This document shows, piece after piece, positions 1 to 9,446 of a stretch of 64,000 nt of DNA. Numbering within the stretch: position 1 is the first letter of the stretch; each line of letters starts with the position of its first letter. Both the position numbers and the translations under genes were made by a program. Under the pieces are notes generated by a model that was not told where the DNA came from, did no database searches, and saw only the letters and a list, made by a program, of their open reading frames with translations. This stretch comes from Gordonibacter sp. 28C (GTDB lineage Bacteria; Actinomycetota; Coriobacteriia; Coriobacteriales; Eggerthellaceae): assembly GCF_003339845.1 (NCBI RefSeq), contig NZ_PPTR01000002.1, positions 62,001 through 126,000 of the forward strand, given 5' to 3'.

Positions 1-1279
1 GCATCCGGTCAACCTGCGAGTTCAAGATCATGTTGCAGTACGCCGGATACTCGGCCATGCCGATCATCTTTTGGAACAACTCGTCGGGAATGCACTCCTT
101 GTAGCCGAAGCCCAGCTCGTTGTGACCGGCGTCGGCGCCGGGAAGCAGCTGGCCGCCCGGACGGTCCAGGTTGCCGGTGATGGCCTGCAGCGAGATGATG
201 CACTGGCTGTTCTGCATGCCGTCGGTTTTCTGATCGACAGCGAGGCCCCACATGATAGCGGCTGGTTTCGCCGCGGCGTACATGCGGGCGGCGGCGTAGA
301 TCTTCTCGACCGGAACCTCGCAGATCTCAGCCGCCTTATCGGGAGGCATCGTCCGCACGCGTTCGGCCAGCTGCTCGAATCCGTAGCACCAGTACTCCAC
401 GAAATCATGATCGTACAAATCCTCGTCGATGATGATGTTGAGCATGGCCATGGCCAGCGCCGTGTCGGTGCCGCTGCGCAGCTGCAAGTGGATGTCGGCA
501 CGCGCTGAAAGCCAGTTCACACGCGGGTCTATCTGGATGATGCGCGTGCCGCGCCGCATAGCGTCGACCACCGCATGCCCGAAGAATCCGTCGGGGTTCG
601 ATTCGAGCGGCGCCTTGCCCCACATAACGATGCACTCGGTGAGCTCATAGCGCTCGTCGTCCCAGCGGCCGGGAAGCGCGCCGGAGTAGTCCCACTCGGC
701 GTACGTCGTGCCCGTGATATAAGCGGCGGCGGCCAGGCGCGGGGTATAGCAGGCATAGCCCGACTGCATGTAGCAGTAGTTCGGGGTGCCGAACACCATG
801 GTGGGATACAGCGACATCGTGCCGCCCTCGCGGCCGGTGCCGGACATGCCGATGATGGATTCGGGGCCGTATTCGGCGCAGATGCGCTCGTAGTTCTCCT
901 TGACGATGGCAAAGGCCTCGTCCCATGAGCATTCCTCCCACGACTCCGCCTTGCCACGATCGGCGCGGTCGCGCTTCAGCGGCGTCAAAACGCGCGCCGG
1001 ATTGTAGACGTAGTCCTTGAGCGCGATGCACCGCGGGCACAGGCGGCCCTGCGTGACCGGATGGTTCTCGTCGCCCTCCACCTTGACCAGGCGTCCTTCG
1101 TCGTTGACGTACAGCTTGAGGCCGCAACCGACCGGATGGCAGCCGGGAGGCGACCAGGGGCACGTGCGTGTCACCGTCATGCCGTCCTCCTCGTAGCGCC
1201 AAGGCTTGCCGAGGTCGTTCACGTCTGCAAGTGTGTCGAGCTTCACCGCTTTCGCGGCCCTGTAGTCTTCTTCCCGCAT
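1..1279 (-). CDS. Molybdopterin (bis-MGD) oxidoreductase large subunit, partial (C-terminus beyond window)
   Basis: About 426 N-terminal residues of a DMSO-reductase-superfamily large subunit; the rest lies left of the window. The start follows GAAGGAG with good spacing. Visible are C40, C47, C52, C81 and C84 (CPWSPPGC, HPVGCG, RLCPRC) for an N-terminal [4Fe-4S] cluster, and the conserved QSGYACYTPR stretch whose Cys is the likely Mo ligand. No Tat signal, so probably cytoplasmic. It is closest in the window to the enzyme at 39023-41395 (both have KLDTL-DVND-GKPWRYEEDG near the start). It lies 108 bp after the ferredoxin gene at 1388-1735 on the same strand and may be the third gene of that operon. 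Family resemblance is to acetylene hydratase and catechol-dehydroxylase-type enzymes; the substrate is unknown. Confidence 0.93.
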   Translation of the reverse strand, partial: MREEDYRAAKAVKLDTLADVNDLGKPWRYEEDGMTVTRTCPWSPPGCHPVGCGLKLYVNDEGRLVKVEGDENHPVTQGRLCPRCIALKDYVYNPARVLTPLKRDRADRGKAESWEECSWDEAFAIVKENYERICAEYGPESIIGMSGTGREGGTMSLYPTMVFGTPNYCYMQSGYACYTPRLAAAAYITGTTYAEWDYSGALPGRWDDERYELTECIVMWGKAPLESNPDGFFGHAVVDAMRRGTRIIQIDPRVNWLSARADIHLQLRSGTDTALAMAMLNIIIDEDLYDHDFVEYWCYGFEQLAERVRTMPPDKAAEICEVPVEKIYAAARMYAAAKPAAIMWGLAVDQKTDGMQNSQCIISLQAITGNLDRPGGQLLPGADAGHNELGFGYKECIPDELFQKMIGMAEYPAYCNMILNSQVDRM

Positions 1280-1387
1280 CTTGCTCTCCTTCTCGTTGTT
1301 GCATACTCGTCGCATCCGCGCGAAGGAACCGGGCTCGGCATGGTAGCCGGACCCTTTCCCCGTCCAAACAGGCGGGCGCAACGCCAC

Positions 1388-1735
1388 TTAGTACTGGTAG
1401 GGCAACGGGGCGAACAGCACCTGGTTGGGCTTTTCCTCCAACTCCCGCGCCAATTCCTCGACCGTGCCGTACTGCATGACGCCTGCCAGGCAGTGGTGCA
1501 CGCAGCTGGGCTGCTTGCCCTTCGCCGTGCGCGCGGCGCACAGGTCGCACAGGCGGGTGGGCACGGGTATCTTGTTCCAGTTGAACTTGCCGTCGCCACA
1601 CTCCCACGGGCCGTCGTCAAGTAGATGGATACCCCATTGCCCTACGGGAATCTTGTGCTCTTCTTTGCAGGCCACCTCGCACGACTGGCAACCCGTGCAG
1701 AACTCGTAATCGATGAGCAGTCCGTAAGCAGCCAT
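1388..1735 (-). CDS. Two-cluster 4Fe-4S ferredoxin subunit of molybdoenzyme
   Basis: 115-residue electron-transfer subunit. C13-x2-C16-x2-C19-x3-C23 and C63-x2-C66-x11-C78-x3-C82 give eight ligands, enough for two [4Fe-4S] clusters; DmsB/PsrB-type subunits normally carry four. The ATG directly abuts the TAA of the large subunit at 1736-4066 (no gap), and the Shine-Dalgarno GGTGAAG lies inside the upstream gene, so the two are translationally coupled. It should pass electrons to the Mo enzyme encoded upstream, and possibly to the partial enzyme downstream. No membrane segment or NrfD-like anchor is present nearby, so the electron donor is unknown. Confidence 0.93.
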   Translation of the reverse strand: MAAYGLLIDYEFCTGCQSCEVACKEEHKIPVGQWGIHLLDDGPWECGDGKFNWNKIPVPTRLCDLCAARTAKGKQPSCVHHCLAGVMQYGTVEELARELEEKPNQVLFAPLPYQY

Positions 1736-4066
1736 TTACTTCACCAGCTTTCCGAAGCGATCCCAAACCTCTTGCATGTCCGTGTCGTAGTTCTTGTCCG
1801 CCGGTTTCACGCTGCACAGCAGGCACTTGAACGGCGACCCGAACCCGAGCTTCCCGATGTACTTGTGCGGAACGAGCTCGTTGATGTTCGAGCGCCACAC
1901 CTCGTACAGGCTCGGCTCCTCTCCGTCCTTCTCGGGGAACCAGAACCCGTGCTGGGCGTGGACGACGCCCGGCTTCACGATCTGGGACACCTTCGCCTTG
2001 AGCACCACCTTGCCAAACGGGTTCTCCACCTCGACCCACTGCCCGTCCGCCACGCCGAAGCGCAGGGCGTCGGCGGGGTTGATCTCGATGAGCGGATCGG
2101 GATTCATCTCGCGCAGATAGGGAATCTGCTTGCCCTCGGAGTGGAAGTAGCAGTACGTGCGGGCCCCGGTGGTCAGCACGAGCGGGAACTGCTCGGCGAG
2201 CTCGGGCGTGGACACGGGGCTGAGCTGCGGCTCTTCGTAATACGGCAGCGGATCCTCGCCGAACTGGCGGAACATCGTCGAATACAGCTCCACGCGACCG
2301 GTGGGGGTGTTGAAGCCCGGTTTGCCGTCAGGACGCAGCTTGCCCGACTCGTACTTGCGATAGGACAATGTCTCCACCTTCTGGTGCACCACCTCCTCGC
2401 GCAGCTCCTCGAAGGTCTGTTTGTTGTTGAGGCGGTAGTACTCGAGGAAGTCGTAGTAATCCTTGAACCGCTCGTAGTTCTCGGGCATGCAGCGCTTGCC
2501 TATCTCGTACATGATCTCGCAGTCGCCTTTGCCCTCGCCCACGGTGATGGACTTGTTCACGGCACCGGCCATGATGGGCGAAGCGCCGTAGTGGGTATAG
2601 ACGACCGTGTCGTGTTCGACCGTGGTGGAAAGCGGCAGGAAAAGCTCGCAGCATGCCTGTATGGTGGGAGTCATCCACACGTCGATGCCGAAGCACCATT
2701 CAAGGTTCTTCACCATGGCGTCGTGCCAGCGCTTCGGCTGCGCCGCACACGTGCCCGCAAGGAAGTTCGTGTCCTCGAAGCCGCCCATCTTGAATTCGTA
2801 GGGCTCGCCGGTCTCCAACGCGTCGAGCACCATGTCGCACTGGGCGTTCAACACTAAGCCCACGTAAGCCGGATACTCCTTGATGCCCATGATCTTGCTT
2901 TGCAGCTCCGGACCCAGGTTGTTCCACCCGAAGCCGAGCTCGAGCCCGTCGTTCACGTCGCCGATGAGCTGTCCACCCGGCACGTCGATGTTGCCGGTAA
3001 TGGCCTCGAGGGCCAGCACGCAATGCCCGGCCTGTACGCCGTTGGATTTTTGATCGATAGCCAAGCCCCAAGCGATCTGCGCCGGCTTCGCGGAGGCGTA
3101 AGCACGCGCCGCCTCGCAGATGAGATCGGCGTCGACACCCGTGATCTCGGCGGCTTTGTCGACCGGCATGCTCCGCACGCGCTCGGCCAGCTCGTCGAAG
3201 CCGTAGCACCACTTCTCCACGAAGTCGTGGTCGTACAGGTCTTCGGAGATGATGACGTTCAGCATGGCCATGCCGAGCGCCGCGTCGGTTCCGGGACGCA
3301 GGCGCAGGTGCCAGTCGGCGCGCGTGGCCACCCAGTTCACGCGGGGGTCGATGCTCATGAGCTTCGCACCGCGGCGCATCATGTCGATAGCCGCATGGCC
3401 GAACAGGCCGTCCCCGTTCGACGGCAGCGGCTCCTTGCCCCAGAACACGATGACCTCGGGCAGCGTGAACGCGGGGTCGTCGTAGCGCCCGTGCAAACCG
3501 CCGGCGTAGTCCATCTCGGGGTAGGTCGCGCCCAGCACGTACGTGGTGCCAGCCACGCGCGGGATGTAGCACGAATAGCCCGACTGCGTGTAGCAGGCGT
3601 TCGGCGTTCCGAGCGCCGAGTGGGCGTAAGCGGGAAGCATGGGGCCGCCTTCGCGGCCGGTGCCGCCCATGAGCAGGATGGACTCCGCTCCATAGCGGTC
3701 CTTGTAGTAACTCACCTTCTCGGCAAGCAGATCGAACGCCTCTTCCCAGGTGATACGTTCCCATGCGTCTTTGCCGCGATCCTCGCGAGCGCGCTTCATG
3801 GGATGGCGCACGCGATCGGGGTTGTAAACGTAGTCGGGAATCGTCAGGCAGCGCACGCACAGGCGACCGTTGGTTATGGGATGGTTCTCGTCACCCTCGA
3901 TCTTCACCAGCTCGCCTTGATCGTTCACGTACGTCTTGATGCCGCATCCGGTGGGGTGGCAGCCCGGCGGTGACCATGCGCAGCCGCGGATGACGGTGAG
4001 CCCGTCCTCGACGTAGCGCCACGGCTTGCCGAGATCGGCGGTTCCCTGGCCTTTGAAAATCTTCAT
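1736..4066 (-). CDS. Molybdopterin (bis-MGD) oxidoreductase, acetylene-hydratase-like large subunit
   Basis: 776 residues. I chose the ATG at 4066 because AAGGAGAGGGC precedes it; the reading frame stays open upstream but has no better site. N-terminal Cys are C29, C36, C41, C70 and C73 (CAWSPPGC, HPTGCG, RLCVRC). C166 in QSGYSCYIPR aligns with the Mo-ligand Cys of acetylene hydratase. Middle and C-terminal blocks (LYDHDFVEKWCYGF, TPTGRVELYS, DPLPYYEEP) are characteristic of that clade. No signal peptide, so cytoplasmic. It is followed without a gap by its ferredoxin. It has a long structured 5' region (4067-4490) and lies downstream of an MFS carrier that ends in a terminator. A reductive dehydroxylase role on an aromatic compound is inference from family and context. 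Confidence 0.93.
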   Translation of the reverse strand: MKIFKGQGTADLGKPWRYVEDGLTVIRGCAWSPPGCHPTGCGIKTYVNDQGELVKIEGDENHPITNGRLCVRCLTIPDYVYNPDRVRHPMKRAREDRGKDAWERITWEEAFDLLAEKVSYYKDRYGAESILLMGGTGREGGPMLPAYAHSALGTPNACYTQSGYSCYIPRVAGTTYVLGATYPEMDYAGGLHGRYDDPAFTLPEVIVFWGKEPLPSNGDGLFGHAAIDMMRRGAKLMSIDPRVNWVATRADWHLRLRPGTDAALGMAMLNVIISEDLYDHDFVEKWCYGFDELAERVRSMPVDKAAEITGVDADLICEAARAYASAKPAQIAWGLAIDQKSNGVQAGHCVLALEAITGNIDVPGGQLIGDVNDGLELGFGWNNLGPELQSKIMGIKEYPAYVGLVLNAQCDMVLDALETGEPYEFKMGGFEDTNFLAGTCAAQPKRWHDAMVKNLEWCFGIDVWMTPTIQACCELFLPLSTTVEHDTVVYTHYGASPIMAGAVNKSITVGEGKGDCEIMYEIGKRCMPENYERFKDYYDFLEYYRLNNKQTFEELREEVVHQKVETLSYRKYESGKLRPDGKPGFNTPTGRVELYSTMFRQFGEDPLPYYEEPQLSPVSTPELAEQFPLVLTTGARTYCYFHSEGKQIPYLREMNPDPLIEINPADALRFGVADGQWVEVENPFGKVVLKAKVSQIVKPGVVHAQHGFWFPEKDGEEPSLYEVWRSNINELVPHKYIGKLGFGSPFKCLLCSVKPADKNYDTDMQEVWDRFGKLVK

Positions 4067-4494
4067 GCCCTCTCCTTTGCTCGTCTTCGCTTCCTCGTGC
4101 TCCCCGGCGGTCCTGCCCGCACCCGGAGCGTCGCGCGCGGCGCAAAACGACCACGCGCAGCCTTGGCATCGGGAGCCCCGGCCGGGCCGAAAGGCCGGGC
4201 ACACCAAGGCGGATCAACGCTGCTCCTTTCATCCTGCTGCGTTCGACGGTGCGGATGCGATCGGCTTCGCACCCGACGCGGAACGCGGCACCCCGCACAT
4301 CCGACCCGCGAGGCACCTGCTTTCGAAGCCCCGCCGTCCGGGGAGGCAGAGCACTGTCTGCAATCTAGGCCACGGAAGGGCGGCTGGGTATCGTACGCGA
4401 ATTGCGAATTGCGTCCCGAAGGCGCGGCACCCCTCATACCGCCCGTTCGAATAACGTCCGCCCGATCCTGTTTTACCTGATCATCGCCTCATAC
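4067..4494 (-). promoter_or_regulatory. Leader region of the 1736-4066 operon with nested stem-loop
   Basis: Gene-free stretch between the MFS terminator and the large-subunit start. On the minus strand it can fold into an outer stem (positions 4160-4166 with 4204-4210, GCCTTGG/CCAAGGC) enclosing an inner stem (4177-4183 with 4193-4199, CCCGGCC/GGCCGGG), about 95-145 nt before the start codon. A copy of the recurring CTCATACCG element lies at about 4434. This could be an attenuator or protein-binding leader; I do not recognise a known riboswitch fold. Confidence 0.4.
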
Positions 4495-4495
4495 A

Positions 4496-4521
4496 AAAGA
4501 CGGCCCCAAAGGGCCGTCTTT
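4496..4521 (-). terminator. Rho-independent terminator after MFS gene
   Basis: Perfect 11-bp stem AAAGACGGCCC / GGGCCGTCTTT with a 4-nt loop, followed on the minus strand by a short T run. It lies 32 bp past the stop of the MFS gene at 4553-5758 and separates it from the molybdoenzyme operon. Confidence 0.85.
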
Positions 4522-4552
4522 GCGTGCGGTATGCGGTACTCCTCTCAGCCGC

Positions 4553-5758
4553 TCAGCGGAGTTTGCGCAGCCCGACGAAGAAGATGACGATGCAGATAAG
4601 GTAGCAGGGCACCAGCACGGCGTACGATGCCGTGGCCCACCCGAACGCCGCAACGGCGTTGCCCATGAACATGGCGCCCACGAACATGCCGAGGTTCTGC
4701 GTCGTGGCCACAAGGCCGTTTGCCACGGGAACGTCGTCGGGGTCGACCGTGTCGGGCGTGGCGGCCCAGATGATGGAAGGCACGAAACCGCCCGCGATGC
4801 CGGCCAAGACCATGATTCCCCAATACAGTTCGGGGATCGGGCAGATAAACACCACGGCGGTGTACGCGACGCCGCCGCACAGAGCGAAGAACAGCACCCA
4901 TTTACGGGTCTTCAGCCAGTCGGACAGCTTGCCGCACAAAGGAGCGCAAATGGCTCCGGCTACGCCGAACGCCGAGGCGATTCCCGTGGCCCATACCAGC
5001 GTCGTCGCCAACTGCTCGGTCAGGTACGTGGTCAGAAAGCCGTTGATGGCCATGAACGCCGCCTCGTCGAAGAAGAAGATCATGCCCAGCGCCCACAGCA
5101 TAGGGTTCTTGAGAGCGCGCTTGAAGTCGGCTTTGCCCGCGTGCTGGTCCTCCTCAGTCTGGAAGGGCTTCTCGGGCTCGCGATAGAAGATCACGAACAC
5201 GATGCCCACCACGATGTCGAACACGAACGTGCCCCACCACACCGTCTGCCACGGCAGGGCGAGCGAATCCACCACGTAGCCGTACAGCACCGGGCAGATG
5301 CACATGGCCAAAGCCACCCACATGGCCCATATGCCCAGCGGGAAGCCGCGTTTCTCGGGCGCGAACCAAGGAGCGATGGCCGAGGCTCCCGCCACGCCCA
5401 TCACGCCCATGCCGGCCCCTTCAAGGAAGCGGCTAATCATGAACACGGTCACGTCCGTGGTCATGGCGCCTATGGCCGAGCCGAGCGCCGCACACCCGAT
5501 GGCGATAAGCACGACGTTGCGTATGCCCAACTTGTTGATGAGTCCTGCCGTGGGAAACGCCATGACGAAGCCGAGCACGTAGAACAGCGCGATTACCCAT
5601 CCCAGGGTGTCGGGTCCGAAGCCGAACGTCTGCATGACCACCGGTGCCAGCGCCGTCACCTTGGCCATATTGGCCGGTGCGGTGAAGCCGGCCAAAAACG
5701 TCACGGCAAGCACCACCCACCCGTAACTTGAATCCGTACTCTTGGTTTTAACTGCCAT
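4553..5758 (-). CDS. MFS transporter
   Basis: 401-residue major facilitator protein with about 12 hydrophobic segments and the usual loop motif region around residues 60-75 (TAGLINKLGIRN). The start is preceded by AAGGAGGGCCCTT. There is no signal peptide; residues 1-12 are hydrophilic. It lies just upstream of the molybdoenzyme operon at 1388-4066 on the same strand, as MFS carriers commonly do next to catechol-dehydroxylase-type enzymes in Eggerthellaceae, so it may import that enzyme's substrate or export its product. It has its own terminator. Substrate cannot be assigned. Confidence 0.9.
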   Translation of the reverse strand: MAVKTKSTDSSYGWVVLAVTFLAGFTAPANMAKVTALAPVVMQTFGFGPDTLGWVIALFYVLGFVMAFPTAGLINKLGIRNVVLIAIGCAALGSAIGAMTTDVTVFMISRFLEGAGMGVMGVAGASAIAPWFAPEKRGFPLGIWAMWVALAMCICPVLYGYVVDSLALPWQTVWWGTFVFDIVVGIVFVIFYREPEKPFQTEEDQHAGKADFKRALKNPMLWALGMIFFFDEAAFMAINGFLTTYLTEQLATTLVWATGIASAFGVAGAICAPLCGKLSDWLKTRKWVLFFALCGGVAYTAVVFICPIPELYWGIMVLAGIAGGFVPSIIWAATPDTVDPDDVPVANGLVATTQNLGMFVGAMFMGNAVAAFGWATASYAVLVPCYLICIVIFFVGLRKLR

Positions 5759-5983
5759 AAGGGCCCTCCTTCGGTAATGTTCGCTCTCTTCCCCGGTGTT
5801 TACGGCTCCCCCATAAACGAAGATCGCGCCCGCGGGGTCAGGAAACCCGGAGCACCAACGCGATTATTCCGCGTCGAAAGGCAGCTCGGGAATGGGCCGC
5901 AAATGAGGAAAACGAACATTCGAAGGAATACGAGGCGGTTTTTCTCAACCTCATGCTCCCCGTACGAGGCACTCGAACGAGCC

Positions 5984-7492
5984 TCAGACTGCCTCATCGC
6001 CAGCGGCGCCGACCAAACCCCCGGAATCGTCCGAAACCTCGATGCCCTCGATGAAGTCGAGAAGCTCTTGGCGGGAGTGGATACCGAACTTGCGGTAGAT
6101 GTTGTAGATGTGCGTTTTCGCGGTGGACTGCGAGATGTAGAACGTATCGGTTATGTACTTGGCGTCGCGCCCCTTGAGCAGGATCTGCAGTATCTCCCGT
6201 TCGCGCGGCGAAAGCCCGTAGCGCTCGCAGGCGATCTCGCGCTTCTGCTGCCAGAGCGTCTTGCGCTGGCCGTCGTACTCTCTATATGCGCGCGTCTCGT
6301 CATCGAGGCTCGTCTCGATAACCGGTTCGAACGGGTACACTTGGTAGTTCACGCGAATCTGCATCCACGCACATGCGACGACCGCTGCCGCGCAGGTCGC
6401 GTACAGCGCCAGCGGCGCGTTCCCCGAGGCCAGCCCTCCAACAGAGAACAAAACCCCTCCTACGGCTATGCCCGCGAAGAACACCGACCCCTCCTGCCCG
6501 AACAACCACACGGGCGAGATCATGTCGAAACGAGACGTTTCAACCACCGCGTTCAGCAAGACGATAACGTTCAGACTCACCAGGCAGGTGTACGCGCACA
6601 GAAGCGCGAGCTGCACCTCGCTGGGCGAAACCGGCAGGGGGAGCAAAAGGAGCGCCGCAGTGAAGGCGGGGCTCTTCTTCAAAGCCTCCTTGTACCTGCG
6701 CTCGTCGGTCTGCTCGAGCAGAAGCGAGAATATTCCCGCCAAACCGACCGCAGCGCCCAAGGCAACGACCACGATTTCGGGAGGATATCCGAGGAAAAAC
6801 GCCAGCAGAGAGCCGCTTAGCATGAATCCGAGCAGAAGCAGCGTGTGGTTGTTCCCCTTCACCTTGATGCTGCGCTTTTTCGAGTCGGCCGCGGCCACCA
6901 GATCGCTGTACTGGTAAGGCTTGCGCGCAAACAACAGGGAGACAACGGCGCAAAGCGCAACCGATACGAACAGCATCGCATACGAGTACCAAAACGCCAT
7001 CTGCGAGAACACGAGCAACATGAGGCCGACGTACATGAACGCAAGGTCGAACACGAGCATGAGGGCTTTGCGCGCCAGTCGCTCGAGGAAGCGGCCGTAC
7101 AGGAAGGCCGTCGCCACCAATCCGACACCAGCCAGCGCCGCAGAGGCCAGCGGGATGGACAGCCCCAAGGCCGCCATTGCCGCGACGGAGGCCGTCGCCT
7201 GGCAGCAAAGAATGGCGCGGCGACCGAGATCGGTCTGCAGGGCGTCCGCGGCGAGCTGGCCCGCACGCAGCGCGGTGGCCACGACAAGGGCCGTGGCCAC
7301 CGCCACGACGCTTCCCTGCTGAAGGTCGACGGTGGAGCAAAGCGATGCGACGAGAATCAGCACGCCGTTGCCCATGCCCACGCCGAAGCCAAGGCAGCCA
7401 TCCACCAAAACCGCTTCGAAGTCGCCACCGTTCTCGCCTATCGGCCGAACGGGTGCCTCGACAGCATCCTCGCGCTCTGGTGAAGTATCCAT
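5984..7492 (-). CDS. Membrane-bound LuxR-family transcriptional regulator
   Basis: 502 residues. The N-terminal ~420 residues form about 12 hydrophobic segments (MFS-like fold, not an obvious carrier). The C-terminal ~65 residues are a LuxR/FixJ helix-turn-helix (LSPREREILQILLKG, STAKTHIYNIYRKFG, HSRQELLDF). I chose the ATG at 7492, with AAGGGGG upstream, over an earlier in-frame start at 7543 with a poorer site. This architecture matches the transmembrane LuxR regulators known in E. lenta that control dehydroxylase genes in response to substrate. It sits between two MFS genes on the same strand and probably senses a ligand in the membrane or outside the cell. Confidence 0.9.
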   Translation of the reverse strand: MDTSPEREDAVEAPVRPIGENGGDFEAVLVDGCLGFGVGMGNGVLILVASLCSTVDLQQGSVVAVATALVVATALRAGQLAADALQTDLGRRAILCCQATASVAAMAALGLSIPLASAALAGVGLVATAFLYGRFLERLARKALMLVFDLAFMYVGLMLLVFSQMAFWYSYAMLFVSVALCAVVSLLFARKPYQYSDLVAAADSKKRSIKVKGNNHTLLLLGFMLSGSLLAFFLGYPPEIVVVALGAAVGLAGIFSLLLEQTDERRYKEALKKSPAFTAALLLLPLPVSPSEVQLALLCAYTCLVSLNVIVLLNAVVETSRFDMISPVWLFGQEGSVFFAGIAVGGVLFSVGGLASGNAPLALYATCAAAVVACAWMQIRVNYQVYPFEPVIETSLDDETRAYREYDGQRKTLWQQKREIACERYGLSPREREILQILLKGRDAKYITDTFYISQSTAKTHIYNIYRKFGIHSRQELLDFIEGIEVSDDSGGLVGAAGDEAV

Positions 7493-7584
7493 AACGAGCC
7501 CCCTTCGTGCATTCAGGTTATAGACAAGCTGCCGAGTCAACAAAAAGCATCATCGACCAGCCTTTTCACCTTACGCTATCGATC

Positions 7585-7602
7585 GTTTCCCCCACGGGAA
7601 AC
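7585..7602. promoter_or_regulatory. Palindrome GTTTCCC-N4-GGGAAAC upstream of LuxR gene
   Basis: Perfect 7-bp inverted repeat with a 4-bp spacer, flanked by a second inverted pair ACGCTA/TAGCGT, 93 bp upstream of the regulator at 5984-7492. The arm GTTTCCC also occurs in the promoter block of the 35138-37630 operon. It is a candidate autoregulatory operator. In the plus direction it is followed by a T run, so it could also act as a terminator, but no plus-strand gene precedes it. Confidence 0.4.
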
Positions 7603-7762
7603 CTAGCGTTTTTTCGGCATCTGCACATCTCGACTCGTATCGAACGACGGTTTCCGAGGACCAACGCCGACATCGTTATTACCGGGGACTCTACTACCCC
7701 CGGCCGCAGCGAGCCATCGTACATGAAGTATGAAACGCGCTGCCCGCCTCCTCATCCAGGTG

Positions 7763-9007
7763 CTAACGGAAGCGGCAAAGGACCAACAGCAGGGTTCCCA
7801 GCAAGCCCAGCCCCATGAGCACAACGCCCGCGAAAAACACGTTGCTCAAATCGGGCCCGAGAAGCATTTGCACAAGAAACGTGCCCAAAAATTGCCCCAA
7901 GCCCTGAACCATCACCATAACGCCCATTCCCGGCGACGCAAGTTCGGGTCGAGGCAAGAGCTTGACGAATCCCGAAAGGAAGAGGCCGACGCCGCCCATC
8001 CCGACCAAACCCATCACTGCCACGGCCGTCCATAAAAGCGCGTCGGTTTCCGTGTAGAGGAGAAACGTGCAGGGGCCCATTACCGCGCATGCCGCAACCA
8101 GCAAGGGCTTGCAGCGGCCGACTCGATCGGAGAGCACGCCAAACAGCGGCGAAGACGCCACCGACAGGATCATGGGAGCCGTGCTGATGAGCCCCGAAAG
8201 CGTCGGATCGACTCCTTGGGATTGAAGGATCGTCGGAACGTAGGCGAGCACCGCTAGAAGGCAGATGTTGAACGTCGAAAATCCGCCGAAGAAGAGCAGA
8301 ACATCGCGCGAGAACAGCTCCCGGCCGTGCGCGCGCAAAGAGGGAGCCACAACCGGGTCTTCGGCTACGGACTTTGCCGACAATTGGCCGTCAACCGAGG
8401 AAGACGCCGCCCGAGCGGTGGGCATCCTCACGGCAACGAGAACCAGAGCGGCCGCAACGGCTACAACGGCGGCGAACGCCACCCACACGCCCGCGAAGCC
8501 CATCGTCTCGAACACGGTCGGCGTTACCACGGCCGCCACCGTCGAACCCACGCACCCCCAGATTCCCCATATCCCCATGGCGGTGCCCACCTTGCCAGGA
8601 TCCACGCACGCCCGCACCACCAAAGGCCCGCAGGTGGTCAAAATGGTTAAGGCCGCCCCCTCTACCGCGCGCGAGGCAACGAGCATCGCAGACGTTCCCG
8701 CGGCAAGGCCGATACCAGACCCGACAAGAGCGATGCCCAACGCCGCAACCATCATGTTCTTCGCGCCGAATCGCTGGGCGAGCAACCCCGCCGGCAAAGC
8801 CACGAACACACCCACCAAGGTGAACGCGGACATGAGCCATGACGCCGCCTCGGCATCCATCGAGAACCGGACCATGAGATCGCTTAAGATGGTGGGGACC
8901 TTGTACTGGATCATGGCTACCGACACGCCGGCAGCCAGCATAACCAATCCTATTGCAAGAGGATTCTGGCGCGTTCCCTTTCGAGCGCCGTCGTCTTTCC
9001 CATCCAT
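7763..9007 (-). CDS. MFS transporter
   Basis: 414-residue, 12-segment major facilitator protein. The start at 9007 has AAGGAGGGGCA just upstream; an in-frame ATG nine codons earlier has a weaker context. A loop motif (PAGLLAQRFGAKN) lies near residue 75. A copy of the CTCATACCG element lies about 90 bp upstream (9097). It is followed after 270 bp by the membrane LuxR gene. A hairpin at 7682-7703 (CCGGGG/CCCCGG) may end the transcript. Substrate unknown. Confidence 0.88.
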   Translation of the reverse strand: MDGKDDGARKGTRQNPLAIGLVMLAAGVSVAMIQYKVPTILSDLMVRFSMDAEAASWLMSAFTLVGVFVALPAGLLAQRFGAKNMMVAALGIALVGSGIGLAAGTSAMLVASRAVEGAALTILTTCGPLVVRACVDPGKVGTAMGIWGIWGCVGSTVAAVVTPTVFETMGFAGVWVAFAAVVAVAAALVLVAVRMPTARAASSSVDGQLSAKSVAEDPVVAPSLRAHGRELFSRDVLLFFGGFSTFNICLLAVLAYVPTILQSQGVDPTLSGLISTAPMILSVASSPLFGVLSDRVGRCKPLLVAACAVMGPCTFLLYTETDALLWTAVAVMGLVGMGGVGLFLSGFVKLLPRPELASPGMGVMVMVQGLGQFLGTFLVQMLLGPDLSNVFFAGVVLMGLGLLGTLLLVLCRFR

Positions 9008-9244
9008 TGCCCCTCCTTCGCCAACACCCTGCAAGCAACCATAGCGAACCGCACGAGGGCACGCTATCGAATGCGAGGGACGATATCATCGGAGCGTCTC
9101 ATACCGCGCTTACGATAGGCACGCCGTCCCGTTGCGGGTACCATCGAACGCAAGCGAAGCCGCAGCGCCGACGATGCGAGCCACCCGCGGGGCGGCCGCC
9201 CGTCCAACCCGGCTTCTGGCCGCAACCGCGACAAGGAGGACACC

Positions 9245-9421
9245 ATGGAAGAAAAAAAGAAGGCCGCACCGGCCGAGATGACGGAAAACGAGCAGGAAAC
9301 GAAAGCCCCTGTCAGCGAAATCTGCGGGAACGCCCAAGAACAAGCGGCGGCGCTCGTAGACGACGACAGCGAGATCAAGCCCGTCGAGGGGTTCTTCCTC
9401 ACCTCCCAGCGCTGGCACTGA
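9245..9421 (+). CDS. Small acidic hypothetical protein upstream of FKBP gene
   Basis: 58-residue protein with a strong ribosome-binding site (AAGGAGGACACC before ATG). The N-terminus is Lys/Glu rich (MEEKKKAAPAEM), the middle acidic (LVDDDSEIKPVEG), the end aromatic (FFLTSQRWH), and there is a single Cys at position 27. No transmembrane segment and no recognised domain. It ends 25 bp before the FKBP gene at 9447, which has its own AAAGGAGG, so the two probably form an operon. It could be a client or partner of the isomerase, or a short peptide precursor; no peptide-modifying enzyme is nearby. Confidence 0.65.
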   Translation: MEEKKKAAPAEMTENEQETKAPVSEICGNAQEQAAALVDDDSEIKPVEGFFLTSQRWH

Positions 9422-9446
9422 GCCGGGATCGAAAGGAGGATGCGCC

